Below the pieces are notes generated by a model. That model made no database searches, was not told the origin of the DNA, and saw only the letters and a program-made list of their open reading frames with translations. Source: Arundinibacter roseus (GTDB lineage Bacteria > Bacteroidota > Bacteroidia > Cytophagales > Spirosomataceae). Taken from it: a stretch of DNA of 64,000 bases. The position numbers and the translations under genes were made by a program. The stretch is taken from the NCBI RefSeq assembly GCF_004348825.1, contig NZ_SMJU01000001.1:310001-374000 (forward strand), in the 5' to 3' direction. The stretch's first letter is position 1. Each line of letters starts with the position of its first letter. This document shows positions 43,395 through 52,189 of the stretch, in pieces.

Positions 43395-44151
43395 AATAGC
43401 GGATCTAATTCAGAAAAAACGTACGGAACGAAAAAAGTCGTTTGCCGTTCTGCTGGATCCAGATAAAATTGACCTTCCTTCTTTTCCCGAGTTTCTTGGT
43501 CAGGCGGTGGCTTGTGGAGTAGATTTCTTTTTTGTAGGAGGCAGCCTCGTGACCCGATATGCAATTGATGACATGGTGGCCGCCATTCATACGCATACGT
43601 CCATTCCAGCCATCCTGTTTCCTGGCAACAGCCTGCACATTGAACCTTCGGCAGATGCCATTTTATTGCTTTCTCTTATATCGGGCCGGAACCCTGAGCT
43701 GCTCATCGGGCAGCATGTGGTAGCCGCACCTTTGCTGCGCCAAAGTTCGCTTGAAATCCTGCCAACGGGCTATATGTTGGTAGAAAGCGGCAAACTTACC
43801 ACGGTTTCCTACATGAGCAATACCATTCCAATGCCTTCCGACAAACCTGGTGTAGCTGCCTGTACGGCTATGGCAGGCGAAATGCTGGGCCTTCGCTACA
43901 TGTATCTTGATGCAGGAAGTGGCGCCCAACAAGCTGTACCCGAAGCACTTATTGCCGCCGTAAGAAGCGCAACCAACACCCCTCTGATCGTCGGTGGTGG
44001 CATTAATACAGGTGAAAAAGCATACCTGGCACTCGAAGCCGGGGCCGACATTATTGTGGTAGGTAATGGAATAGAGCAAAATTCATATTTACTGCCCGAA
44101 ATTGCTCAATGCGTAAAGGCATTTAATCAAAAAACGCTCAAAGCAATCTAA
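43375..44151 (+). CDS. Geranylgeranylglyceryl phosphate synthase family protein
   Basis: 258-residue TIM-barrel prenyltransferase of the GGGPS/PcrB family, which joins a polyprenyl diphosphate to glycerol-1-phosphate. LLDPDKIDL with the metal-binding Asp is near residue 25; VDFFFVGGSL, ILFPGNSLHIEPSADAILLLSLISGRNPE, YMYLDAGSGAQQAVP, PLIVGGGIN and VVGNGIEQ are family landmarks. The start at 43375 (MQQENHKIADLI) was chosen because it overlaps the preceding gene by 20 nt; the upstream extension lacks similarity. A bacterial, archaeal-like ether-lipid precursor enzyme is characteristic of Bacteroidota. Confidence 0.93.
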   Translation: MQQENHKIADLIQKKRTERKKSFAVLLDPDKIDLPSFPEFLGQAVACGVDFFFVGGSLVTRYAIDDMVAAIHTHTSIPAILFPGNSLHIEPSADAILLLSLISGRNPELLIGQHVVAAPLLRQSSLEILPTGYMLVESGKLTTVSYMSNTIPMPSDKPGVAACTAMAGEMLGLRYMYLDAGSGAQQAVPEALIAAVRSATNTPLIVGGGINTGEKAYLALEAGADIIVVGNGIEQNSYLLPEIAQCVKAFNQKTLKAI

Positions 44152-44204
44152 GTCATTCTTATTTGTAGACGCTTTCTATTGTACAAAAACAAGCCATTCC
44201 ATTA

Positions 44205-44235
44205 TTTTCTAAGGAAATTCTAAGTTCTTAGAAAA
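44205..44235. repeat. Inverted repeat upstream of the small lipoprotein
   Basis: Perfect 9-nt arms TTTTCTAAG / CTTAGAAAA with a 13-nt spacer, 54 nt after the GGGP synthase stop. It could be a weak terminator or an operator just upstream of the promoter at 44252-44281. Confidence 0.4.
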
Positions 44236-44251
44236 ATACAATCACAATAGC

Positions 44252-44281
44252 TTTGTAATTCGATATTAAGTAGTAATTTTG
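44252..44281 (+). promoter_or_regulatory. Promoter of the small lipoprotein gene
   Basis: TTTG (44252-44255), 18-nt spacer, TAATTTTG (44274-44281), 30 nt before the ATG. A second TAGCTTTG box overlaps the -33 element at 44248-44255. Confidence 0.55.
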
Positions 44282-44311
44282 TTGCAGAAACCTTAAAAAC
44301 ACCGAAAAAAA

Positions 44312-44488
44312 ATGAAAAAAGTACTTGCATTCGCATTCGTAGCTGGTATGATCACTTTCGCATCTTGCACAAGCAAGCCTGCTGAAGAAGAAGCTACAAC
44401 AGACACAACAATGACCATCGAAGCTGACACTACAATGGCAGTTGACACAATGGCAGTTGACACTACAATGGCAACAGACAGCTTGTAA
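44312..44488 (+). CDS. Small Thr/Asp-repeat lipoprotein
   Basis: A 58-residue protein, below common length cut-offs. The N-terminus MKKVLAFAFVAGMITFASC is a lipoprotein signal with lipobox FASC (Cys19). The mature part is acidic and repetitive, with units DTTMAVD, TMAVD, TTMATD. It has its own promoter and a strong terminator, so it is probably an abundant monocistronic transcript. Tiny Thr/Asp-rich lipoproteins of this design occur in Bacteroidota, with unknown function. Confidence 0.8.
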   Translation: MKKVLAFAFVAGMITFASCTSKPAEEEATTDTTMTIEADTTMAVDTMAVDTTMATDSL

Positions 44489-44513
44489 GAAGCAGTCGTC
44501 ATTGGCGAAATCA

Positions 44514-44545
44514 AAAGATAGTCCTATGAAAATAGGGCTATCTTT
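44514..44545 (+). terminator. Terminator of the small lipoprotein gene
   Basis: Arms AAAGATAGTCCTAT / ATAGGGCTATCTTT with a 4-nt loop, continuing into a T-run. Confidence 0.9.
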
Positions 44546-44559
44546 TTTTATTTAGGGGT

Positions 44560-45174
44560 ATGAAAAACAGTACATCCCTGGCGCAATACCTTCCGGCAGC
44601 AGCTTTGCCTTATTGCCTTATGCTTTGGGAAAAACATGGCTTTGAGCTTCGGGTAGTTAAGCCCCGCCGCACCCGATTGGGTGATTTTACAAAAAAGCCA
44701 AATGAACGCCCACGCATTACCCTTAATGCAAACCTGAACCCCTATTCATTTCTACTCACGTACTTACATGAAGTGGCGCATCATGTGGTCTATTCTACAT
44801 ACAAAAAACGAGTAAATCCGCATGGCTCCGAATGGAAAAAGTGCTTTCATTTGTTGCTGCTTCCAGTACTGAACGAAGATTGTTTTCCTGCGGATGTACT
44901 GCCCGCCCTGATCCGGTACGCAGCCAATCCCAAAGCGTCTACCGGTGGAGATCCGAATTTGGTGCACGCACTGGCACGTTACGATCAGGCAGGATTGATT
45001 TGTAGTAATAAAAAAATCCTTTCACACCTTATTGAAGGAGTAAATTTCGTTTTCCAAAATAGAGAATTTATTCGCGGTCCCCTGCGACGAACCCGAGTGC
45101 TGTGTGTAGAAAAAACCTCCAACCGTCGCTATACAATTCCGGCCCATGCATTGGTGGAAGAATGTAATCCATAA
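44560..45174 (+). CDS. SprT-like zinc metalloprotein
   Basis: 204 residues. The zinc-protease-type motif HEVAHH (in YLHEVAHHVVYSTY) at about residue 70, with a downstream His in NPHGSEWKKCF, is characteristic of SprT-domain proteins, a family that includes the DNA-protein-crosslink protease SPRTN. The C-terminal part (CSNKKILSHLIEG..RTRVLCVEKTSNRRYTIPAHALVEE) resembles the small beta-domain often following SprT. Its 3' end overlaps the porU start by 29 nt. Confidence 0.85.
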   Translation: MKNSTSLAQYLPAAALPYCLMLWEKHGFELRVVKPRRTRLGDFTKKPNERPRITLNANLNPYSFLLTYLHEVAHHVVYSTYKKRVNPHGSEWKKCFHLLLLPVLNEDCFPADVLPALIRYAANPKASTGGDPNLVHALARYDQAGLICSNKKILSHLIEGVNFVFQNREFIRGPLRRTRVLCVEKTSNRRYTIPAHALVEECNP

Positions 45175-48100
45175 CCGGCTCCGGCCCGCTTTCTTTGCGC
45201 TCCTTTTCTTTTTTCAGGGAATTACGGGACTGCCCCTGCCGGCTTATGCCCAATCGCAACCTTCGGTATTGGCTACCGGCACCTGGTACAAAATAGCCAT
45301 TCCAAATTCTGGAATTTATAGGTTAGATGCTCAATGGTTTAAAAAACAGGGACTTGATGTATCAGGACTGAACCCGAAAAGATTTCAGATTTACGGCAAC
45401 GGTGGCAGCATGCTCCCACAAAGCAATCACGCGCTGCGCCCGCAGGACTTGCGTCAGAATGCTATTTTAGTCATCGGGCAGGAAGACAATCGCTTTGATG
45501 CCACGGATGCCGTCTTCTTTTATGCCGAAGGTCCGCACGTTGTTTCTTATGATTCGCTGACTCATTCTTTTACTCACGAAACAAACGCCTACTCCGACAG
45601 CAGCTACTACTATTTCACTATTGGTCAGGAGCCCGGCCTGCGCATCGCCACCCGCTCATCCCAACCAAACAACGCTTCACTTACCACGCAGTTTGATGAC
45701 TATTGGTTTCAGGAAGATGAAACCGTCAATTTGCTGCAATCCGGGCGCGAATGGTGGGGAACTTATCTGGGGCTTTCCGGGCAGCATCGGATTCAGCTCG
45801 AACGCCCCGGCATTATTCCCGGCTCGGCAGCACAGCTGCGCGTGTCGGCTATTGCGTCCGCACAAGTACAAACATCCTTAACCTCCCGCGTGAACGGAAC
45901 GGAACTCGGTCAACAGACCTTCGGAACCGTGAGCACCTATCGCTACGATTTACAGGCACAGCGAAGTAGCAAATCATATCCATTTACTATTCCTGGCGCA
46001 GCTCCTGCATCGCTCGATCTTCAATTTACCTTCACCAAAAATGGCCAGACAAATGCACAGGCCTACCTTGATTTTGTAGCCCTGCATCTCAAACGGGAAC
46101 TGAGAAGGTATGCCGATCAGCAGCTATTTCGCTTCCTGCCCACCACAGATTCTTTGGTTACCTATGGTTTTCAAAATATTACGGAGAACTGGCAGGTATG
46201 GGATTTATCTGATCCGCTTCGGCCCGTCGGCGTGCAGCTTGACAAAAAACCGGATGCTTCGGCCACTTTTGGGGCATCTGATGGTGCAAACGCACGCTTG
46301 TACGTAGGGTTTTCTCCTGAACAATCGTGGGAACCCGTCTCCTGGCAAAAAGTTTTGAACCAAAACCTGCATCAGCTGGAAGTCCCGGAACTGCTGATTG
46401 TAACACCAGAAGCCTGGAAGCAGGAAGCAAACCGTCTGGCTGAATTTCGGCAGACAAACGACCTGCTGACCACCGCAGTCGTAACTACTGAACAAATTTT
46501 TAATGAATTTTCAGCGGGCAAGCCTGATCCAACGGCCATTCGGGATTTTGTGAAATGGTTGTACGATCAAAATCCAGCAACCTTTAACTATCTCTTGCTT
46601 TTTGGGGACGCTACCTATGACTATAAAAACCGTAGCGGCAGGCAGTCGGCTACCCAACAGCAGCAATGGGTACCTGTGTATCAAAGCAGGGAGTCGCTGC
46701 ATCCGGTGTATACCTATTCGTCGGATGATTATTTTGGATTTTTAGAAAATCATGAAGGTGAATGGCTGGAATCAACCGCCGGCGATCATACGCTGGATAT
46801 TGGTGTAGGAAGGCTGCCAGCCAAAACCAGGGAGGAAGCACGTAGGCTGGTTGACAAATTAATTCGGTATGGCTCAGCAGGAAAAGCGCTTGGAAAGTGG
46901 CGAAATACTATTCATTTTGTAGCAGATGACGGAGATAGCAACATCCATCAGCAACATGCAGACGCCCTTGCCAAACTCGCCGGGGAACAGTTTCTGACCC
47001 AACGTCTTTTTGTTGATGCTTTTTCAGGAATTTCGTCCGCCGAGGGAAATAAAAAACCAGAATTGAACAGAACGATCCGGCAAAAAATTAACGACGGAAC
47101 TTTAATTCTAAATTATACCGGACACGGCGGGGTATCGGGCTGGGCTGAGGAACAGATCCTGACCCTGGAAGATATGCAAAACGTCCACGGACTGCACAAC
47201 ATGCCCCTGCTCCTGACGGCCACCTGCGAGTTTGGGCGCTACGACGACCCCTCTGTGGTGTCGGGCGCCGAATTAATGGTCCTAAGCCCGCGCGGGGCGG
47301 CTATTGGCGCTCTGACAACCACCCGCCCGGTATTTTCAAGTACAAATTTCTCCCTAAATGAAGCTTTTTATCAGGCTTTAAACCAACAAGGGCGAACTGC
47401 CCGGCTAGGCGATCTCATCAAAAGCACAAAGAATAATAGCCTGAGAGGCAGTCTCAATCGCAATTTTGCGCTCCTCGGTGATCCGTCCATGCGCCTCGCT
47501 CAGCCTGAGCACGAAATTTACTGGACTTCTGAACAGGATACGTTGCGCGCTTTGAAAAAAATAACGCTTCATGGTTCAATCCGAAGCCCGCAAGAAGACC
47601 ATGCCGATGAAACTTTTGACGGAACTGCCTTTCTTTCAATTTATGACAAGCCCAAGGAATTCCGAACGCTGGGCCTTAACGGCCCTTCTGCCACTTATCG
47701 TGAACATCGAAACAAGCTTTTTGAAGGAAAAGTAAGTGTAAAAAAAGGCCAATTCAGCTGCACATTTATAGTGCCACGCAACATTGACTACCGGCTGGGC
47801 AAAGGCCGCGTCGACGTGTATGCTCTCCGGCAGGATAGTCTTGCGGATGCCGGGGGACAGCTATCGGTGTGGGTAGGTGGCGATTCCGACGCTCTCCCCG
47901 ACCGTGAGGGGCCTTCCCTGCAAGCGTATATTAATGATCCTGATTTTCAAAATGGCCAGGCTGTTCCGTCAAGCTCCGTTTTGTGGATCAAGGCCTACGA
48001 CCCTGGCGGAATAAGCGTCTCTTCGGCAGGACTGGAACAAAATCTGACCGCTACTCTGAACGACTCCGTAACTTTTCTGTTGAACGATTACTATCAGGCA

Positions 48101-48562
48101 GATTTGAATGATTATCAGCGTGGGACAATCCGGTTTCCACTCGATCAGCTTCTTCCGGGAAACTACGTCCTTCGAATAATTATTCGGGATATTTATACTA
48201 ATCCCTCAGAACTAACGTTGCGCTTTAGTGTTGGTTTGCCTGAGGGTATTCGCCTGAGTAATACAACACTGTTTCCTAACCCATTTTATGATCGGCTTTC
48301 ATTTTCACTGACCCATAATCGCCCACAGGAAGATGTAGAACTAGTTTTCCAAATACTAAGTTTATCCGGTCAAATTCTGCAAACATTCAAAAGATTATAT
48401 TATACTAGCGATTCCGAAGTAAACGAAACGATTGAATTTTCTCCTGCCAACCCCTTACAAACCGCTCAGGCGCCAATATACTTGTACATGATTCAAATAC
48501 GTTCTTTAAAAGATCATAGCACAGACCGAGGATCAGGGAAGCTAATTCATGCAGGCCGATAA
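45146..48562 (+). CDS. porU: Type IX secretion system sortase PorU
   Basis: 1138-residue surface C25 (gingipain-fold) cysteine peptidase that removes C-terminal sorting domains from T9SS cargo and attaches the cargo to lipid/LPS. It has an N-terminal signal segment (RPAFFALLFFFQG...PAYAQ). The catalytic dyad is His660 in NYTGHGGVSGW and Cys694 in LLTATCEFGRYDDP. The C-terminus has a type A sorting domain-like stretch beginning TTLFPNPFYDRLSFSL. It is immediately followed by porV, its outer-membrane partner. Few in-frame start options exist; the ATG overlaps the SprT gene. Confidence 0.96.
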   Translation: MHWWKNVIHNRLRPAFFALLFFFQGITGLPLPAYAQSQPSVLATGTWYKIAIPNSGIYRLDAQWFKKQGLDVSGLNPKRFQIYGNGGSMLPQSNHALRPQDLRQNAILVIGQEDNRFDATDAVFFYAEGPHVVSYDSLTHSFTHETNAYSDSSYYYFTIGQEPGLRIATRSSQPNNASLTTQFDDYWFQEDETVNLLQSGREWWGTYLGLSGQHRIQLERPGIIPGSAAQLRVSAIASAQVQTSLTSRVNGTELGQQTFGTVSTYRYDLQAQRSSKSYPFTIPGAAPASLDLQFTFTKNGQTNAQAYLDFVALHLKRELRRYADQQLFRFLPTTDSLVTYGFQNITENWQVWDLSDPLRPVGVQLDKKPDASATFGASDGANARLYVGFSPEQSWEPVSWQKVLNQNLHQLEVPELLIVTPEAWKQEANRLAEFRQTNDLLTTAVVTTEQIFNEFSAGKPDPTAIRDFVKWLYDQNPATFNYLLLFGDATYDYKNRSGRQSATQQQQWVPVYQSRESLHPVYTYSSDDYFGFLENHEGEWLESTAGDHTLDIGVGRLPAKTREEARRLVDKLIRYGSAGKALGKWRNTIHFVADDGDSNIHQQHADALAKLAGEQFLTQRLFVDAFSGISSAEGNKKPELNRTIRQKINDGTLILNYTGHGGVSGWAEEQILTLEDMQNVHGLHNMPLLLTATCEFGRYDDPSVVSGAELMVLSPRGAAIGALTTTRPVFSSTNFSLNEAFYQALNQQGRTARLGDLIKSTKNNSLRGSLNRNFALLGDPSMRLAQPEHEIYWTSEQDTLRALKKITLHGSIRSPQEDHADETFDGTAFLSIYDKPKEFRTLGLNGPSATYREHRNKLFEGKVSVKKGQFSCTFIVPRNIDYRLGKGRVDVYALRQDSLADAGGQLSVWVGGDSDALPDREGPSLQAYINDPDFQNGQAVPSSSVLWIKAYDPGGISVSSAGLEQNLTATLNDSVTFLLNDYYQADLNDYQRGTIRFPLDQLLPGNYVLRIIIRDIYTNPSELTLRFSVGLPEGIRLSNTTLFPNPFYDRLSFSLTHNRPQEDVELVFQILSLSGQILQTFKRLYYTSDSEVNETIEFSPANPLQTAQAPIYLYMIQIRSLKDHSTDRGSGKLIHAGR

Positions 48563-48607
48563 TCGTTATTTCACACAAATATTTTAATAATTCTAGTACT
48601 TTCGTTG

Positions 48608-48615
48608 TAAATTTG
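48608..48615 (+). promoter_or_regulatory. -7 promoter box for porV
   Basis: TAAATTTG matches TAnnTTTG, 53 nt upstream of the porV ATG, suggesting that porV can be transcribed independently of porU. No -33 TTG at the ideal spacing. Confidence 0.35.
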
Positions 48616-48668
48616 ATCCCTACTGTCTGAGCCATCCCTGTCGCTCTTTACAGCCAAACCAAGGAAAT

Positions 48669-49880
48669 ATGAACCGTTTTTTCGCTAGTTTATCTTCTCT
48701 CTTAGTACTCTCAGGCGGTTTTTTGACTGCACATGGTCAGCTTGTCACTGGACAAGACACCACTAACCGTATCATTACCACACCCTTAGCCTTTTTAAAT
48801 TTTGCCCCTGATGCCCGTAGCGCTGCTTTGGGCGATGCAGGAGTAGCGCTTAGTCCGGATGCAAATGCTACCTACTGGAACCCGGCCAAGCTACCTTACC
48901 TGGAAGATGATTATGGTGTCTCACTTTCGTACACGCCCTGGTTACGTAATTTGGTTGATGACATGTACCTTACGTACCTGACAGGATACAAAAAAGTGGC
49001 TAAGGGACAGGTTGTTGCATTGTCTGTAAATTATTTTGACCTGGGCGTTCTGGATTTTCGTAACAATCAGGGCGTGAATATCGGCACTTTCAATTCGCGG
49101 GAGTTTATGTTTGGTGCCACCTATGGTCGTCAGCTGGGCGAAAACTTTTCCGTAGGTCTGACCCTGAAATACATCAATTCTAATCTTGCCGGAAGCTCGA
49201 TTATTAACAACGTCTCTATACGTCCGGCATCTACCGCAGCAGGTGATATCAGCGCATATTATAAAAAAGAGTTTACCAATGAAGAAACAGGCAGCAATCT
49301 CCTTTGGAGTTGGGGTTTAATGATTTCTAATTTGGGAGGCAAGGTGTCCTATGGAAGCGATGACCGGTATTTTATTCCTACCAATTTTAAACTTGGAACC
49401 GGAATTTCCTACACCGCTGATGGCCGCAACCGCTTCAATTTTGTGATTGATGCCAACAAACTCATGGTGCCAACACCACCAGTTTATACACTCCAAAACA
49501 ATGAATTGGTTGTAACCCGTGGTGTTGATCCTCGCAACTTGTCGGCATTGAGTGGTATTTTCGGCTCCTTTGCGGATGCGCCCGATGGATTTAGTGAAGA
49601 GTTAAAGGAAATTATGATTTCTACGGGTGTAGAATATTGGTATAACGACGTATTCGCTGCTCGTTTTGGGTATTTCAGCGAAAGCCGCATGAAAGGCGAT
49701 CGCAAATTCTTTACCATTGGTTTTGGCGCACGTTTTCAACAAAAATACGGAGTTGATTTTGCCTACCTGATGCCTCAACGGCAGGGAAGCCCACTGGCAC
49801 AAACGCTGCGGATTTCTTTGTCAGCTAACTTGCAAAAGAAAGACCGTCGGGCACTTGACGAAGATGGCGAAATGAACTAA
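48669..49880 (+). CDS. porV: Type IX secretion outer-membrane protein PorV
   Basis: 403-residue FadL-like beta-barrel that shuttles T9SS cargo from the translocon to PorU. Signal peptide is MNRFFASLSSLLVLSGGFLTAHG. The family signature LNFAPDARSAALGDAGVALSPDANATYWNPAKL is at about 43-78, followed by GFSV-type barrel strands such as VALSVNYFDLGVLDFRN and the C-terminal GFGARFQQKYGVDFAYL. It ends in a strong terminator. Confidence 0.96.
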   Translation: MNRFFASLSSLLVLSGGFLTAHGQLVTGQDTTNRIITTPLAFLNFAPDARSAALGDAGVALSPDANATYWNPAKLPYLEDDYGVSLSYTPWLRNLVDDMYLTYLTGYKKVAKGQVVALSVNYFDLGVLDFRNNQGVNIGTFNSREFMFGATYGRQLGENFSVGLTLKYINSNLAGSSIINNVSIRPASTAAGDISAYYKKEFTNEETGSNLLWSWGLMISNLGGKVSYGSDDRYFIPTNFKLGTGISYTADGRNRFNFVIDANKLMVPTPPVYTLQNNELVVTRGVDPRNLSALSGIFGSFADAPDGFSEELKEIMISTGVEYWYNDVFAARFGYFSESRMKGDRKFFTIGFGARFQQKYGVDFAYLMPQRQGSPLAQTLRISLSANLQKKDRRALDEDGEMN

Positions 49881-49902
49881 ACATACAAATTCATGCTTTT
49901 CT

Positions 49903-49938
49903 GAATGACGTCCCTACGCAGGATGTCATTCTTTTTTT
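49903..49938 (+). terminator. porV terminator
   Basis: Arms GAATGACGTCC / GGATGTCATTC with one G-U pair, followed by seven T. Confidence 0.9.
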
Positions 49939-49945
49939 ATACCCT

Positions 49946-51235
49946 ATGCATTTAGATCGAACAATTGCCCCACCCTATCGGGTCATTCAGCGGATCAACC
50001 TTCCGCCTATCGAAACGTTTCCGTTAGCCAACGGCCTGCCTCTACACGTAATCAATATTGGGGAGCAGCCCGTGGTCAGGCTTGAATGTATATTTGAAGG
50101 TGGTGCCTGGCACGAATCTACACCCGGCGCCTCTTACTTTGCCATAAAAATGCTGTCGGAAGGCACACATGCGCACAGTTCTGCCCAAATCAGTGCTGCT
50201 TTTGACCGGATAGGCGCTTTTCTGGAACTAAGTCATTCTTTTGACCGGGCCAGCCTTGTCGTGTATTGCCTGACCCGCTTTTTGCCTGAGGTTCTGCCTT
50301 TGGTGCAGGAACTGATTCAGGAAGCGGCTTTTCCGGATAAAGAATGGGAAGATCTGCGCAATATAACGTTGCAAAATCATCGGGTCAATTGGGAAAAGAA
50401 TGCCTTTCGGGCGACGTCTTTTTTTCGTAAAAATATCTTTGGTGAATCTCATCCCTATGGCCGAAGCCAAACGGAAGTTAGCATTACAAATCTGGAAAAA
50501 GCGAAAGCTATCCAGCATTACGATACATTTATTCGCCACAAACCCTACCGGATTGTTTTGGCAGGGAAGGTAGGAGAAGCCGAAATCGGCCACGTAAATG
50601 CTGTGCTTGGCAATTCAAATGATCTGATCACTCCCATTCAGCCATTATCAGCCCCCAATTCCCTGGTACCTGCCGACGAAGCAAAAAATCTGTTGATTGA
50701 ACGTCCGGAAAGTATACAGTCATCGATTCGTTTTGGAAAGCGGCTGTTTACCCGAAATCATCCTGATTACTTCAAAATGTTGGTCACAAATGAAATACTC
50801 GGCGGGTATTTTGGCTCTCGTTTAATGAAAAATATTCGGGAAGAAAAAGGACTTACCTACGGCATTTCATCCAACATTACGACTTTTCGTAAGGAAGGTT
50901 ATTTTATGATTGGTACGGATGTAAAAAAAGAATTTACCCAGCAAACCCTGGACGAAATCTATAAGGAAATCAACATCCTGCAAACGGAACCCGTACCCTC
51001 TGATGAACTGCAAACGGTCAAAAATTTTATGGCCGGTGAGTTTGCCGGATCACTCAATACAGCATTTGATGTTGCCGACCGACAGAAAATATTAATTATG
51101 GATGGCTTGCCTAGTGATTTTTTTGAGCAATATGTAGATCAAATCCATGCAACTACCGCCGACGATGTATTGCAAATTGCCCGGCAATACCTGGATCCTG
51201 AGTCAATGACCGAAATTGTGGTTGGAGGAAAATAG
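49946..51235 (+). CDS. M16-family (pitrilysin-like) protein, zinc motif lost
   Basis: 429-residue M16-family protein without signal peptide. The N-terminal domain aligns by pattern with processing peptidases (GLPLHVINIGEQPVVRLECIFEGGAWHE...), but the HxxEH zinc motif is replaced by YFAIK in ASYFAIKMLSEGT. The C-terminal M16 domain retains EILGGYFGSRLMKNIREEKGLTYGI, including R/Y residues used for substrate binding. Such degenerate partners pair with an active M16 subunit (as in MPP-type heterodimers), but no active copy is adjacent. The position right after porUV may be coincidental. Confidence 0.88.
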   Translation: MHLDRTIAPPYRVIQRINLPPIETFPLANGLPLHVINIGEQPVVRLECIFEGGAWHESTPGASYFAIKMLSEGTHAHSSAQISAAFDRIGAFLELSHSFDRASLVVYCLTRFLPEVLPLVQELIQEAAFPDKEWEDLRNITLQNHRVNWEKNAFRATSFFRKNIFGESHPYGRSQTEVSITNLEKAKAIQHYDTFIRHKPYRIVLAGKVGEAEIGHVNAVLGNSNDLITPIQPLSAPNSLVPADEAKNLLIERPESIQSSIRFGKRLFTRNHPDYFKMLVTNEILGGYFGSRLMKNIREEKGLTYGISSNITTFRKEGYFMIGTDVKKEFTQQTLDEIYKEINILQTEPVPSDELQTVKNFMAGEFAGSLNTAFDVADRQKILIMDGLPSDFFEQYVDQIHATTADDVLQIARQYLDPESMTEIVVGGK

Positions 51236-51244
51236 CTAAAAAAT

Positions 51245-51276
51245 CAGGGGAGCGAAGTTGATTTCTCGTTCCCCTG
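51245..51276. terminator. Hairpin between M16 gene and aquaporin
   Basis: Arms CAGGGGA-GCGA / TCGT-TCCCCTG, located between convergent genes. Likely bidirectional; T-tail is modest. Confidence 0.65.
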
Positions 51277-51309
51277 CTTTATCCAAAACCACATCAGTTC
51301 TTCTTTTTA

Positions 51310-52029
51310 TTACAAACCAAAAATTCCAAGGAAAATGGCTGCCAAAGCCGCTCCTAAAAATGGACCCACGATCGGAATCCAGCTATACCCCCAGTCTGAC
51401 TCTCCTTTGCCTTCGATCGGCAGCAACGCATGGGCCAGCCGAGGACCCAAATCCCGCGCAGGGTTGATGGCATAGCCCGTTGTACCACCCAAAGACAACC
51501 CAATGCTCCAAACCAGCATACCGACCAGATAAGGCCCCAAACCAGTAGCAATTTGTTGTGTTTTTCCCAAAGCAACTACACCAACAATGAGCACTATTGT
51601 CCCCAAAATCTCGCTTATCAGGTTTGGAACAGTAGCACGAATGGCCGGGCCGGTAGCAAAGCAAGCCAGCTTGGCACCTGCGCTCGGGGTTGCTTTCCAG
51701 TGGGGTAAATAGGACAACCAAACCAGCGTAGCTCCAATAAACCCTCCAATGAGCTGGGCAGGAATGTAACTTGCCATTTTGGAGAAATCGCCTGTACTGA
51801 CTGCAAAAGCTAACGTAACCGCAGGATTATTATGAGCGTCGGCACTACCGAACGCATTGGCCGTAAAAATTCCCATGACCACGGCCATTGCCCAGCCCGT
51901 AGCAATGACAATCCAGCCAGCATTATGGCCTTTGGTTTCATTCAGTACCACGTTTGCCACAACACCGTTACCCAACAATAGTAGCACGAGCGTTCCCATG
52001 AGCTCGCCAAGAAAAGGAGAAGTAGACAT
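51310..52029 (-). CDS. glpF: Aquaporin / glycerol facilitator (MIP family)
   Basis: 239-residue six-helix channel. The two half-helix motifs are NPAVT (AHNNPAVTLAF) and NPARD (YAINPARDLGPRLAHAL). Asp after the second NPAR is the signature of glycerol-conducting (GlpF-type) channels. N-terminal LGELMGTLVLLLLGNGVVANVVL is typical. The protein sits in the inner membrane. No glycerol kinase or glycerol-3-phosphate dehydrogenase gene is adjacent. Confidence 0.93.
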   Translation of the reverse strand: MSTSPFLGELMGTLVLLLLGNGVVANVVLNETKGHNAGWIVIATGWAMAVVMGIFTANAFGSADAHNNPAVTLAFAVSTGDFSKMASYIPAQLIGGFIGATLVWLSYLPHWKATPSAGAKLACFATGPAIRATVPNLISEILGTIVLIVGVVALGKTQQIATGLGPYLVGMLVWSIGLSLGGTTGYAINPARDLGPRLAHALLPIEGKGESDWGYSWIPIVGPFLGAALAAIFLGIFGL

Positions 52030-52152
52030 AAATCAGAAAAGGGTTAAGAATCTTATAAAATCGAAAATAAAGAAATTATTGTAATTAATCGTTGATAAAT
52101 CCTACCTGAACATTTTCGTAACTATTACGAAGGCGTAAAGGGTTAATTCTCT

Positions 52153-52160
52153 TAACTTTG
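52153..52160 (+). promoter_or_regulatory. -7 promoter box for purB
   Basis: TAACTTTG matches TAnnTTTG, 29 nt upstream of the purB ATG. Confidence 0.5.
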
Positions 52161-52189
52161 CGCCTCTTAAATCAACATACAGTTAAATT

